From: Planctomycetota bacterium
GTDB lineage: Bacteria; Planctomycetota; Planctomycetia; Isosphaerales; Isosphaeraceae
Direction of reading: 5' to 3'
DNA: 64,000 bases
NCBI GenBank assembly: GCA_021791715.1
Contig: JAJYWB010000010.1
Location: forward strand, 1 to 64,000
The position numbers and the translations under genes were made by a program. Each line of letters starts with the position of its first letter. Positions within the stretch are counted from its first letter, which is position 1. Positions 27,802-37,150 of this stretch are shown here, piece by piece. The notes beneath the pieces were generated by a model. That model made no database searches. It was given only the letters and a program-made list of their open reading frames with translations, and was not told the DNA's origin.

Positions 27802-29127
27802 CTATCGTTTCGCCCCTCGCGCGTTCCCCGGCTTGTTCGACGCGTCGATCTTTTTGAGTTCGTCGATCGCGACCTCGTATTCGGAAAATGTGCGAACTCC
27901 GTTTTGTTCGACCCAGCGGAAATGATCGATCGCCGCATCCTTTCGTCCCCGGTACGCGAGATCTAAACCGAGATAACAATGCGCCTCGGTTTTTTGGCCA
28001 AGGTCGGTCGCCGCGGCGAGCGCCGCGTGCTCATCAATCTCTTCGCGCAGGTATTTGATCACGGGATAAGGCCACGCTTTCGGGTCGCACGAGGTCGCCG
28101 CGTCGTCGAGATATTTTTTGGCGAGATCGGGTCGCCCCGATTTTTGCGCCGCGAATCGGCCGTACAACTCGCTGTAAATCACGAATTGATCTTTCGGTCC
28201 GCAATTCTTGATCTGTCGAACGATCGTTTCGTCAACAATCTTAGTATCATACATATATCCATAAACCACTATCTGAAAATACGCGAGCGAATAACGGGGA
28301 TCGATCGCGATCGCGCGGTTGTAATCGGATCGAGCTTTATCGAATTCGTTAAGTTCTCTCCAGGCGTTTCCGCGATTCGCATATGCGAACGTATAATTAG
28401 GATCGAGTTCGATCGCCTTGTCGTAATCGGCGATCGCCTTGTCGAATTCGTTCTTAGCCGTCCAACAGTTGCCGCGATTGTTATACGCGAACGCGTAATT
28501 GGGATCGATTCGCACCGCCTTCGTGTAATCGGCGATCGCCTTGTCGTATTCGCGCTTACTTTCCCACACGTTTCCGCGCAGCGTGAAAACGTCCGCCTGA
28601 TCGGGTTTGAGCTCCAACGCCTTGGTGAAATCGGCGATCGCCTTGTCGTTATTTTTGAGGTCGCTCCAAAGCGACGCTCGATCGGCGTATAGATCGGCCG
28701 ATTCGGGTAGGAGTTTGATCGCTTTGTCGAGATCGGCGGTCGCTTTATCAAATAATTTTATTTGTGTGTAACAGAAGCTTCGAGCTCTAAGAGCGGGGAC
28801 GAAGTCGGGATCGATTGTCAGCGATCTTGTAAAATCGGCGATCGCCATATTGTAGGATTTTTTCCCGATCCAGCCCGCACCTCGGCCGAGAAACGCCTCG
28901 GGCGATTTGGGGTTGATTTTGAGCGCTTTGTTGAATTCGCCGATCGCCCCGTTGAAATTTTTTTGACGTAAAAGGTTTTTTCCTCGAGTGATGACTTCGG
29001 ATAAGTTCGTCGGGGTGTCGGCTCGCCCCCTGACGACCCGTGCATCGATCGATACCGCCGAAATTACGCAAACCGCGGTCGTCGCGAATTCGAGAATCCT
29101 TCGCCGAGAATTGATCATTCGAGACAT
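27802..29127 (-). CDS. Secreted or membrane-anchored TPR protein
   Basis: I chose the ATG at 29127, which gives 441 aa starting MSRMINSRRRILEFATTAVC, a basic N-terminus followed by a hydrophobic signal or anchor. From about residue 40 to 300 there are seven or eight 34-residue TPR units of the form AIADFTKALELKPDQADVF. The DNA shows the same repetition (TCGGCGATCGCCTTGTCG recurs). The C-terminal 120 residues are non-repetitive. TPR stacks bind peptides or other proteins; the partner is unknown. It is convergent with the MFS gene, 55 bp apart. Confidence 0.85.
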   Translation of the reverse strand: MSRMINSRRRILEFATTAVCVISAVSIDARVVRGRADTPTNLSEVITRGKNLLRQKNFNGAIGEFNKALKINPKSPEAFLGRGAGWIGKKSYNMAIADFTRSLTIDPDFVPALRARSFCYTQIKLFDKATADLDKAIKLLPESADLYADRASLWSDLKNNDKAIADFTKALELKPDQADVFTLRGNVWESKREYDKAIADYTKAVRIDPNYAFAYNNRGNCWTAKNEFDKAIADYDKAIELDPNYTFAYANRGNAWRELNEFDKARSDYNRAIAIDPRYSLAYFQIVVYGYMYDTKIVDETIVRQIKNCGPKDQFVIYSELYGRFAAQKSGRPDLAKKYLDDAATSCDPKAWPYPVIKYLREEIDEHAALAAATDLGQKTEAHCYLGLDLAYRGRKDAAIDHFRWVEQNGVRTFSEYEVAIDELKKIDASNKPGNARGAKR

Positions 29128-29627
29128 CGATCCCGTCCTCAGTTTTGGAGTGGTGAAGCGATCGCTCCGAGCATGATATCCATGATGTACCGTATGTCGC
29201 GACGAAATCAACCGTTTTTCGATTCCGATTCCACGATTTCCCGCCGATGCGCCGCGGTATAATATCCATCCGGGAAAACGTTCGGAACTCGGCGATCTTA
29301 TCGATCAATATGCCGATGTAACGACCCGTCGTCCGCGCCGAGGCTCGATTGATAACCGAGACGGCCCAAGGTTCGAATGAAATTGCATGAATTTTACACA
29401 TACTTATAATTACCATTCTGAAATCGTCGCGCTCGACGCTCGTCCGCTGGTATCGGATCGAAAGGTGTTCGAAACGACGGTCGCGTCGGGATCTTGCGCT
29501 CGATGCCTCCGCGCGGCGGAGACTGGTTGACCCGCGATCGCCGCGACGTCACAATTCGATTTTCACACCGGGGCCGACGCGAGCCGGCCGTTCATCGCAC
29601 TCCTTCATGAATTAGTGGAAACGGAAC
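29128..29627. other. Divergent intergenic region, no gene seen
   Basis: It lies between the starts of the TPR gene and the DUF1080 gene. Open frames are Arg-rich by-products. One short AT-rich patch lies near 29390-29415. Both promoters are presumably here. Confidence 0.4.
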
Positions 29628-30278
29628 ATGATCACGCGACGATATTTCTTGGGAGGCTCTGCGGCGGGCCTTGCGGCTCTGGTCGCCCGCGGCGCGGCGG
29701 CGCGGTCGGCGATCGCGGTCGCAACGGCCGACGACGACGGGTTCACCCCGCTTTTTAACGGCAAAGACCTGACGGGCTGGGTGACTCCCGACGATAAAAT
29801 GCTCTTCACCGTCGAAAACGGCGAGATCGTCGGACGCACCAAAGGGGATCTCAAAAAGAACGAATTCCTGGTCACCGCCAAGGATTACGGCGATTTCGTC
29901 CTGAAGGCGAAAGTCAAGTTCAAGAACGGCAACTCGGGGATTCAGTTCCGCAGCAAGCGCGCCGCCGACGGCGCGGTGTCGGGCCCTCAGGCCGACGTCG
30001 CCGACGGATACTGGGGCCTTTTGTATGAGGAGCGGGGCAGGGGAATCCTCGAACGCTATCCCGAGGAGAAGGCGAACAAACTTGTTAAAAAGGGGGATTG
30101 GAACGATTTCGTGATCGACGCCAAGGGAGATCATGTGATTATCCACTTTAACGGCGTCAAGATCATCGATCGCGTCGATCCCAAGTTCGACAAACGGGGA
30201 GTGATCGCGCTTCAGGTTCACGTCGGCCCGCCGATGGAAGTGCGCTACAAAGATATCGAGATCAAGGCGAAAGACTGA
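29628..30278 (+). CDS. DUF1080 (3-keto-disaccharide hydrolase) family protein, Tat-exported
   Basis: This 216-aa protein begins TRRYFLGGSAAGLAALVARG, a twin-arginine signal. The DUF1080 fold follows: FTPLFNGKDLTGW near residue 40, NSGIQFRSK near 105, and the C-terminal strand GVIALQVHVGPPMEVRYKDI. DUF1080 domains adopt a concanavalin-like fold, and some members hydrolyse 3-keto-glycosides. The haem protein at 18.3 kb could fit the same kind of periplasmic sugar chemistry, but this is inference. The next gene (AGE-type) is 33 bp downstream on the same strand, so the two are likely co-transcribed. Confidence 0.92.
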   Translation: MITRRYFLGGSAAGLAALVARGAAARSAIAVATADDDGFTPLFNGKDLTGWVTPDDKMLFTVENGEIVGRTKGDLKKNEFLVTAKDYGDFVLKAKVKFKNGNSGIQFRSKRAADGAVSGPQADVADGYWGLLYEERGRGILERYPEEKANKLVKKGDWNDFVIDAKGDHVIIHFNGVKIIDRVDPKFDKRGVIALQVHVGPPMEVRYKDIEIKAKD

Positions 30279-30311
30279 TCGGTTACGAACGAAACGATCA
30301 GGAATCGGTCC

Positions 30312-31865
30312 ATGCGTTTCCGATTGATCGCGAATCGAATCGGCCTGCGTGATCGAGCCTCGAATTTCGAGGTCGCGATCGATCGATCAAGTTCGTTCGA
30401 TCGATCGCTTGATTTCGAGGTTGCGCCGGCTCGACCTCGCTCGCATATTATCGAAACGGATAAGCGGAGCTCGCTGAATTTCGCGTCCGCTCGGCGCCGC
30501 TCGCCCGGTGTTGGGCGTGCTTTTTGGGGCTCTCGATCGCGCCTCGTCGTGTGGACGATATCGTTCGTCGTCGCGCTTGGTTTCTTTGATGGAACGACGC
30601 GCGGCGGCGATTTCTCGAAGCTGAAACCGAAGATCGACGCCGAACTTCGGAGCGACCTCAAAGCGCACTGGTATCCTCATGCGGTTGATCGCGAACGAGG
30701 CGGATTTCACCAAAACATGGCGGACGATTGGTCGTTGCTCGACGACCCTAAAGCGTCGATCGTCTACCAGGCTCGGATGACCTGGACCGCGGCGGCGTTC
30801 GCCGCATTTTCTCCAGCGGATCGCCAAGAATATCTTGGTTACGCTCGGCATGGGATCGCGTTTCTCGACGGAGCGATGCGCGATCGCGATCACGGCGGCT
30901 TTTTTTGGGAGATCGATCGCGATCGTCCGATCGCCGCGGCCGAGCGGCATGAAAAGCACGCTTACGGGCTCGCGTTCGTGATTTACGCCGCGGCGACGGT
31001 TTATGAAATCACGCACGACGAAATCGCTCTCAAAACCGCGCGCGACGCGTTCGATTTTCTCGATTCGCACGCACACGACACGGCGAACGGAGGTTATTTC
31101 GAGGCGCTCGAACGCGACGGCTCGCCGCTCGCCAGGCTTGAACCCGCGGCTCCTCCCTCGACGCCGGTCGACCGACTCGGAATCCCTCGCGGTTATAAAA
31201 CGATGAATTCACATATTCATCTGCTTGAAGCTCTGACGGTTCTGGCGCGAATCGACAAGCGTGAGGTTGTTCAAAACCGATTTCATGAATTATTTTTGAT
31301 TGTTCGAGATAAGATCGCGGTCGAGCCCGGCGCTTTGAATTTGTACCTGACGGTCGATTGGCGCGCCGTGCCTGGGCACGATTCGTTCGGCCACGACGTC
31401 GAGGCCGCGTATTTGCTGGAGGAGGCCGCTCGGGAATTGAACCTCGCAGACGATCCCAAAACGAGGCGCGTCGCGCGCGATCTCGTCGATCACGCGCTCG
31501 ATCACGGCTGGGACGGTGAATTCGGCGGCTTTTACGATAAAGGAGAGGCGATCGCGGCGCCTCCGTTCGATCTCGAAAAAATTTGGTGGACGCAATACGA
31601 GGGACTTAACGCGCTTTTACTTATGCATAAACAGTACGGAGGAGAAACCGACCGCTACGCGAACGCGTTTCAAATGCAGTGGAAATTTATCGAAGATTAT
31701 ATGATCGACCCTAAACACGGAGGCGCGGTTCGGCGAACGACGCGCGACGGAAAAATCCACGCGGGCGAAACCAAGGCCGACGCGTGGAAGGCGAATTATC
31801 ACGCGTCGCGCGCTTTGATGAACGTATCGAAAGAACTTGAATCAGTCGGTAATACCAAGAAATAA
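30312..31865 (+). CDS. N-acylglucosamine 2-epimerase (AGE) family protein
   Basis: This 517-aa frame is a secreted alpha/alpha-barrel protein of the AGE family, which interconverts sugars such as N-acylglucosamine/N-acylmannosamine or glucose/mannose in other members. Typical blocks are AHWYPHAVDRERGGFHQN, RMTWTAAAFA, HGIAFLDGAMRDRDHGGFFW, HAYGLAFVIYAAATVYEIT, KTMNSHIHLLEALTVL, SFGHDVEAAYLLEEAA and KIWWTQYEGLNALL. The true start is unsure: a hydrophobic segment (LVVWTISFVVALGFFDG) at about residue 78 looks like a signal peptide, so the first 70 or so residues may not be translated. It lies 33 bp after the DUF1080 gene. Convergent with the glycosyltransferase, only 13 bp apart. Confidence 0.87.
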   Translation: MRFRLIANRIGLRDRASNFEVAIDRSSSFDRSLDFEVAPARPRSHIIETDKRSSLNFASARRRSPGVGRAFWGSRSRLVVWTISFVVALGFFDGTTRGGDFSKLKPKIDAELRSDLKAHWYPHAVDRERGGFHQNMADDWSLLDDPKASIVYQARMTWTAAAFAAFSPADRQEYLGYARHGIAFLDGAMRDRDHGGFFWEIDRDRPIAAAERHEKHAYGLAFVIYAAATVYEITHDEIALKTARDAFDFLDSHAHDTANGGYFEALERDGSPLARLEPAAPPSTPVDRLGIPRGYKTMNSHIHLLEALTVLARIDKREVVQNRFHELFLIVRDKIAVEPGALNLYLTVDWRAVPGHDSFGHDVEAAYLLEEAARELNLADDPKTRRVARDLVDHALDHGWDGEFGGFYDKGEAIAAPPFDLEKIWWTQYEGLNALLLMHKQYGGETDRYANAFQMQWKFIEDYMIDPKHGGAVRRTTRDGKIHAGETKADAWKANYHASRALMNVSKELESVGNTKK

Positions 31866-31878
31866 ATGAGTCACAGTT

Positions 31879-33690
31879 TTATCGGCGTCTCGTTTCGGGC
31901 TTACCCGAGGCGGTTTGATCGACGCGAGAGACGCGAACAAATTGAATGATATCGCTTTGCGCGCGGGTGAAATTGAAGATCCGGGTCGTCTCGAGAACGT
32001 CGAGCGCAAGGCTCGGCTCGCGTCTCAGTACGCTCATCTCGAGCGGCAATAACGGAGCGACGACGGGCTTATGTTCGCGCATCAAATCGATCCATTCGTC
32101 GCGGCCGCGGACGAGCCGGGTCGGTTCGCCGAGCTCGTAAATGATTCCAGGTTCTTGATATGAACCGAGGACTCGATCGAGTTTTTCTCGTTTCGACCAT
32201 TCGGCAAGGCGCTCGGCGATCGAACGCGAAGTGCGGAACGGCTCGGCGGCGGGAATCGCCCATCCGCCGGCGATCGCCGTCACGAGCCCCCAGCTCAAAA
32301 CGAGCCCCCACGCCGCTGCGAAACCTCGACCCGATTGGAACCGAACCGTCGCCGAAACGACGCCGACGAGAACGATCATTCCCATAAGTATACAAGGGAT
32401 TTTTAAAGGATCTGGAAAAACGAAGCCCGCGGCGACGATCACGACCGCGAGCCCGATCCCCACCCCGCCGAGCAAACCGATCGAAAGTCGACCGAGCGGC
32501 CGGCGGCGAAGATCGACGAGATTCGCCGCCGAATCGACGATCAGCCACACCGCGATCATCGCGATTGCGGGATATGCTGATAAATAATAATGAACAATTT
32601 TGGTGCGAGGAATTTCGAGCAAAACCCAGGGGCCGATCACCCAGCCGAGCAGATAAGGCGCCTCGGGCCGAACGCGCCGCTTCGACCACACCGCGACGAG
32701 CGCCGCGGGCAAAATCGCCGACCAGGGAAAATACGCGATGATCGAAACTGCGGCGTAATAGCCGGGGAATCCTTCGTGCTTCTCAACCCCCCTGGCGATT
32801 CGGCCGAAAAACTGCTCGGCGACCGCGACGCGGAAAAACTCGCCGCGCGAAACGATTCCGATCGCGATCAACCACGGCGCGACGATCAATATAAATAATG
32901 GGATTCCGATCTTTGGATATAAATTTTTGATCGCGGTCCTCGACCCTCCCAAAATCCACGAAGCGACCGCCGCGGCCGCGACGATTAGGGGTCCGACGGG
33001 GCCTTTATCCAAAGTCGCGAGCGCGGCGAGGCTCCAAAATAAAATCGCAATCTTTCGCGACGGTCGCCTCGACAATTCCCATAAACAAAACTGACAACCG
33101 ACGATTAAAAGCGCGAGCAAGGCGTCGGCTGTCGCCAATTTGGCCTCGACGACGGCGATCGGCGCGGTCGCGTGGATGAACGCCGCGAGCAAGCCCCCCT
33201 CGGGACCGAGCAATCTTCGACCGAGAACCCAGATCAACAGACAAGTTCCCGTTCCCGCGAGCGACGAGACGAGCCTGACGCCGAAGGGGGACTCTCCCGC
33301 GATCGAAGTCGATGCGCGCATGAGCCAATATATTAAGATCGGTTTGTTATATCTCGGTTCGCCGTTGAACGTCGGGGTGATCCAATCGCCGCGGGATCGC
33401 ATTTCACGCACGGCGCACGCGAAGCGGGGTTCGTCTCGATCCCACAGGCTTGAACGTCCGTTCCCCGCGAGCGCGATCGAAAGCGAAACCGTGACGATCG
33501 CCGCGGCCTGGAACCAAAGCCTATGTCGCGGGTCGGCCGGGATCGCTCGATTGAGTACGGGCTTCAAAAGACCTTCGAAACCGCGGTTCAACAGGTTCAT
33601 CGATCGATCGACGAGCGTGGAAATCGATACGTTCGGCACGGCGGAATCCTTCCGAGATCGGCCGCGAGTCGTGCGGCGTTTCGGCTCCAT
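31879..33690 (-). CDS. ArnT/PMT-like membrane glycosyltransferase (GT83/GT39 type)
   Basis: This 603-aa polytopic membrane protein has about 60 soluble N-terminal residues, then roughly 12 membrane helices. The first periplasmic loop carries SSLWDRDEPRFACAVREM, where the Asp/Glu pair matches the catalytic motif of ArnT-like enzymes. RYNKPILIYWLMRA follows, also typical. ArnT-type enzymes move a sugar from a polyprenyl-phosphate donor to lipid A or proteins. Which acceptor is used here is unknown. The last 120 residues form a soluble C-terminal domain. It is divergent from the pseudo-radical-SAM gene and convergent with the AGE gene. Confidence 0.88.
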   Translation of the reverse strand: MEPKRRTTRGRSRKDSAVPNVSISTLVDRSMNLLNRGFEGLLKPVLNRAIPADPRHRLWFQAAAIVTVSLSIALAGNGRSSLWDRDEPRFACAVREMRSRGDWITPTFNGEPRYNKPILIYWLMRASTSIAGESPFGVRLVSSLAGTGTCLLIWVLGRRLLGPEGGLLAAFIHATAPIAVVEAKLATADALLALLIVGCQFCLWELSRRPSRKIAILFWSLAALATLDKGPVGPLIVAAAAVASWILGGSRTAIKNLYPKIGIPLFILIVAPWLIAIGIVSRGEFFRVAVAEQFFGRIARGVEKHEGFPGYYAAVSIIAYFPWSAILPAALVAVWSKRRVRPEAPYLLGWVIGPWVLLEIPRTKIVHYYLSAYPAIAMIAVWLIVDSAANLVDLRRRPLGRLSIGLLGGVGIGLAVVIVAAGFVFPDPLKIPCILMGMIVLVGVVSATVRFQSGRGFAAAWGLVLSWGLVTAIAGGWAIPAAEPFRTSRSIAERLAEWSKREKLDRVLGSYQEPGIIYELGEPTRLVRGRDEWIDLMREHKPVVAPLLPLEMSVLRREPSLALDVLETTRIFNFTRAQSDIIQFVRVSRVDQTASGKPETRRR

Positions 33691-33801
33691 CCCAATCGGG
33701 TCGCTTCGGGATTATAATCGTTTGATCGAACGGCGTTGAGGCCGAATTCGCGGGCGTGCCGGCGGAAAATCGAACGTGAAAACGGGGAGCTTGGACGACG
33801 T

Positions 33802-35133
33802 ATGGGGGATCATCGCACCGAGGCCGCGTGTTTGCTTGAAACGGGAACGGCGTTTCCGAGTCGAATCGGGCTGCGTCTCAACGATCACGAACTCGTTTTC
33901 GCGGGACTGAAGCCCGAGGGATTGTCGATTTATTACGGCGACGAACCGATCTTCCACTTCGATCCGGAAGGTCGTTGGCGCCACGCCTTCGTCTCGGGGG
34001 TCCACTATTACAAAGGGCTCGACTCGACGACGACGGCGGTCGACCGAACGCGTGAAGGAGTTAACCTCGTTCTTAAACGTCGAATATTATCTTATGTGGA
34101 AACGACTGAATTCGATGATCGTGTGAGAAAAACGGCGATCGATCTGTTGGAAGCGATTGAATCGAAACGGGTCGATTCGGCGAGCCCGCCCGTCGGGGTT
34201 GAAACGCTCGATCTTGGAGAATTGGCCAAAGTCCTCAATAAGGCGGTTCGCTGGGACTCGGCCGCGTGGTTCGCGCAGCGCGAGCGGTATCGCGAGCAAT
34301 TCGGCGAGCTTCCGTTTCTTCCCCCGGGGAGCGAACGGTCGATCGTTCTCGAGGCGACGATCGGACATCCCAATGGAGTCGGATTCGGCGGATCGATCGT
34401 TTCCGAGCATCGCGTGCGGAGCGTTTCGGAATTCCAGACTCACGTCGAGCGTGTCGCGCAGATCTGGGGCGAGCGCGCCTTCCACGCGAAATCGATCTAC
34501 CTCGCGGGAGGAGGCGTCCTCACGCGACCGTTCGGCGACGTTATCGAGTATCTCGAAGCGATCGCCGCGACCTTCCCCTTCGCCGAGCGTCCCGACGATC
34601 AAACGTCGGTCGAGAGGAACCGAGGCGTGGTTCGGTGCTTTATCGACGACTTCTCGGGGGAGATTCCAAATCAAGATCAGCTTGCTTTATATTGCGAAAA
34701 AGGTCTCGATCGAGTGGATATCGGCATGATATCCGGAGATCGATCGATTCGATCCGTTTTCGGCCGGAATTGGGCCGATTCGTCGTTCGATTCGTTTTTC
34801 AAGAGCGTCAAGGCCGCGGGGATTCCGCTTGGAATTCTCTTTCTCTTGGGCGCGGGGGGAAAGGAACGATCGGCGGATCACGTGCGGTCGATCTTTGAAA
34901 CAATCGAACGAATCGAGCCTTCCGAGGGGGATTTCGTGTTCCTCCTCGATCTCGAAGAAGTCGGGGGAGAATCGGCGATCGCGCGGCTGCGCGAGGCGGG
35001 GCTTGTTCATACCGGTCGCGGCGATCGGATCGACGAACAAAAGCAAATAAAAACCGCGCTGCTTGATCAAACCAAGCGGCGCGGTTTTAAGATCGTTCCA
35101 TACGGCATGGAAAAGCAGATGAATCGCTATTGA
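33802..35133 (+). CDS. Radical-SAM-like barrel protein lacking the cluster cysteines
   Basis: ATG 33802 follows GGGAGC and gives 443 aa; the frame is open to 33736. Residues 1 to about 150 form a domain I do not recognise (LRLNDHELVFAGLKPEG). From residue 180 it resembles bacterial radical-SAM barrels with a cysteine cluster motif: where they have a GCP..C.FC type motif, this has ATIGHPNGVGFGGSIV at about 185-200. All three cysteines are absent. The rest still fits: VRSVSEFQTHVERV, KSIYLAGGGVLTRP, KGLDRVDIGMISGD and IPLGILFLLGAGGKERSADH. It should not bind the 4Fe-4S cluster in the usual way. Function is unknown. The coding end contains a terminator-like hairpin at 35050-35088. Confidence 0.72.
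   Translation: MGDHRTEAACLLETGTAFPSRIGLRLNDHELVFAGLKPEGLSIYYGDEPIFHFDPEGRWRHAFVSGVHYYKGLDSTTTAVDRTREGVNLVLKRRILSYVETTEFDDRVRKTAIDLLEAIESKRVDSASPPVGVETLDLGELAKVLNKAVRWDSAAWFAQRERYREQFGELPFLPPGSERSIVLEATIGHPNGVGFGGSIVSEHRVRSVSEFQTHVERVAQIWGERAFHAKSIYLAGGGVLTRPFGDVIEYLEAIAATFPFAERPDDQTSVERNRGVVRCFIDDFSGEIPNQDQLALYCEKGLDRVDIGMISGDRSIRSVFGRNWADSSFDSFFKSVKAAGIPLGILFLLGAGGKERSADHVRSIFETIERIEPSEGDFVFLLDLEEVGGESAIARLREAGLVHTGRGDRIDEQKQIKTALLDQTKRRGFKIVPYGMEKQMNRY
35050..35088. terminator. Bidirectional terminator-like hairpin inside the coding end
   Basis: A 16-bp stem (AAAACCGCGCTGCTTG at 35050-35065 with CAAGCGGCGCGGTTTT at 35073-35088) has one G.T wobble and a 7-nt loop. It is preceded by A residues and its right arm ends in TTTT, so it could act on both strands. 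It lies 45 bp before the stop of the plus-strand gene and 61 bp beyond the stop of the minus-strand gene 35150-36022, which converge with a 16-bp gap. No other strong terminator is visible there. Confidence 0.75.
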
Positions 35134-35149
35134 TGCGAATCGAGGGGTT

Positions 35150-36022
35150 TTATTGTCGGAATCGATTGCCGATACCGCTGAAGAAGCCGAGGATTCCGCG
35201 TCGCGGTTGAGGCGAGGCGACCGCGGGTTGATTCTGGGCGGGATTGGCGCCGTAAGCCGCGGCCGCGTTCGCGTCGGTTTGGCTCGGTTGTTCGAGCGGA
35301 AGCGAACCGGAATTTGAGTTCAACATAGGATCATCGACCGAAAGCGCCGGGGCGACGGGTCCGTTATTGAGATCTCCCGAGGTGGTATCGGATGCGAGCG
35401 AAACGGCGTTGTTAACCGCCGTGTTGGGCCTGGTGGAATTGGCGTAACTTCTGTTTTGACGTGAATTAAGGTTCGCTCGGCGGGTGAAGTTCGATCGGGT
35501 CGAGGCGCCGGAACGAGTCGCTCCGTTCAAGCCGACTCCGGGCGCCGCGTTGGGATCGGGCGTGATCGGTTTGGGAGGATTGGCGTCGGGTTCGCCGAGC
35601 GGGCTCGTCGGAGCCGCGTCGGGGGGCGGCGTGCGATTATCGAGCGGGCTTCCTTCGCCCGGGGCTTCCATCCCGGCGTCTCCCGAAGGCCTCGGCAAAT
35701 CTCCTTCGTCACCCGCGGACCGATTCGATTCGGGCTTGGGGAGCATGAGCGGAAGTTCGCGGAACGACTTCGCGGCGTCCGGAGCGTCGGGACTAACGCA
35801 TCCCCAACCGGGAGGGAAGCGGCGCCAACACGTGGGATAAACGCCATAGTACATTTGCCGATAGAGGCGGAATTCGGGAGCTTCTTGGGCGCATTCCTGG
35901 CGTTCGCGCCGGACCCAAAGGTTGGGGAAAAGTCCCGTATGTTGCGCCTGAGCCCACGAATCGAACAATAAAAACAAGCCGAACGCGCCGACGATTTTCA
36001 TCCGTGAACGGTTCATTAACAT
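35150..36022 (-). CDS. Secreted low-complexity protein with conserved Cys/Trp segment
   Basis: This 290-aa protein starts best at ATG 36022, 9 nt after AAAGG (an ATG at 36031 is also possible). A signal peptide MKIVGAFGLFLLFDSWAQAQ follows at residues 8-27. Next comes a short segment, RLYRQMYYGVYPTCWRRFPP then GWGCVSPDAPDAAKS, with two Cys that may pair. The remaining 200 residues are rich in Pro, Ser, Asn and Ala and look disordered. I recall the YYGVYPTCWRRFPPGWGC type of segment as common in exported planctomycete proteins, but its role is unknown. Confidence 0.7.
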   Translation of the reverse strand: MLMNRSRMKIVGAFGLFLLFDSWAQAQHTGLFPNLWVRRERQECAQEAPEFRLYRQMYYGVYPTCWRRFPPGWGCVSPDAPDAAKSFRELPLMLPKPESNRSAGDEGDLPRPSGDAGMEAPGEGSPLDNRTPPPDAAPTSPLGEPDANPPKPITPDPNAAPGVGLNGATRSGASTRSNFTRRANLNSRQNRSYANSTRPNTAVNNAVSLASDTTSGDLNNGPVAPALSVDDPMLNSNSGSLPLEQPSQTDANAAAAYGANPAQNQPAVASPQPRRGILGFFSGIGNRFRQ

Positions 36023-36381
36023 CGTGAGCATCCTTTGATTTGGCCTTGCACGTCACGCGAGCCAACGCCGCGATCGCTCAAAAGGGGAGCCGAGCCGTTG
36101 CGTTCGCTCTCACTCAGATTTCGATCGGGCCTCGAACGACGTTCTCTCGAATAATAAACCTGGGAATCCTGGAAATTTTCGTAATTTAAAAAGAATGGGA
36201 ATACAGAGAGTTTTAAACTTATACTGGAGGTTTGGATTGTGGCGACGGCGCCGATTTTATGGAAAAGAGTGATCGAGCCGAGCGAAAAGGGCCGATCTAG
36301 CCGATTGACGTTCACCGGCTCGAGCGAAACGTTCGAGATTGAATGAGGAGGCTGACGAGACTTCAAATCGAGGAGAGAGCC
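36023..36381. other. Divergent intergenic region, no gene seen
   Basis: This lies between the starts of two divergent genes for small secreted proteins. Bases 36150-36230 are AT-rich with long A/T runs and are a likely promoter zone. No RNA gene or operator was recognised. Confidence 0.4.
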
Positions 36382-36912
36382 ATGAAATCAAAGACCATAT
36401 ATTTAGTTATATCCTCAATGTTTTTCTTGATTCTCGGCTTCGGCGAATCGAGCCGGGCTCAGGGAGTGCGCGGGGGAGCGGCTTCGGCGGGGGCGTATTC
36501 GCCGGGAGTGATGTTGAGCCCTTACTCCAATCCCTATACGAACCCTTATATCAATCAGGGATTCAACGCGAATCCGATGATGTACGGCGGCAACCCGATG
36601 ATGATGGGATACGGACCGTGGGGATATCCCGGCATGTTTCCGGGAGGGGGTCGCGCCGGGTTTATCGGTTCGATGGCGACGGCTCAGGCGGCGCGGGGGG
36701 GGATCGGTTCGGGACAGATGAGCGGCACTCGGGCCGCGCAAAACGTCAACGCGAGCGAAGGCGATACGTCGTCGACTGGAACGGGATCGTCTTCGAGCCG
36801 AAAGCAAAGGACGTCGAGCACGACGCGTTCGGTCGGACGAACCAAGCCGGTGCGTTCGGTCTACTCGTATTATTACGGGCGAGCCGGGCGGTTTTATCCC
36901 TCAAACCGGTAA
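36382..36912 (+). CDS. Small secreted Gly/Met/Tyr-rich protein
   Basis: ATG 36382 follows AGGAGAGAGCC; the frame continues 39 bp upstream. The 176-aa product starts with a signal peptide, MKSKTIYLVISSMFFLILGF, cleaved near SRAQG. The mature part has NPYTNPYINQGFNANPMMYG and MMMGYGPWGYPGMFPGGG, then a Ser/Thr/Arg-rich tail. The composition resembles a cell-surface or matrix protein. No family was recognised. Its divergent neighbour is also a small secreted protein, so they may be co-regulated. Confidence 0.68.
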   Translation: MKSKTIYLVISSMFFLILGFGESSRAQGVRGGAASAGAYSPGVMLSPYSNPYTNPYINQGFNANPMMYGGNPMMMGYGPWGYPGMFPGGGRAGFIGSMATAQAARGGIGSGQMSGTRAAQNVNASEGDTSSTGTGSSSSRKQRTSSTTRSVGRTKPVRSVYSYYYGRAGRFYPSNR

Positions 36913-37150
36913 TTGCGGCGAATCGACCGAATCGGACTCGAGACCGAGCCGTTTTGTGCCGATTGTATTGGTGTTAAATCGAAATCGAGAAGGATCTCCG
37001 CGCGTGCCGAACGGCGCTCGAATCGAATGATCGAACGCGGCGTGTATTGATCGAGCCCGCCGAAACGGGTTGCTCGGGATGGTGGAAGCGAGGCTTGATC
37101 GCAAGACTCGCCAAGGAACGTTCTTCCAAGGATCGGATAGGAGCCGGGTG

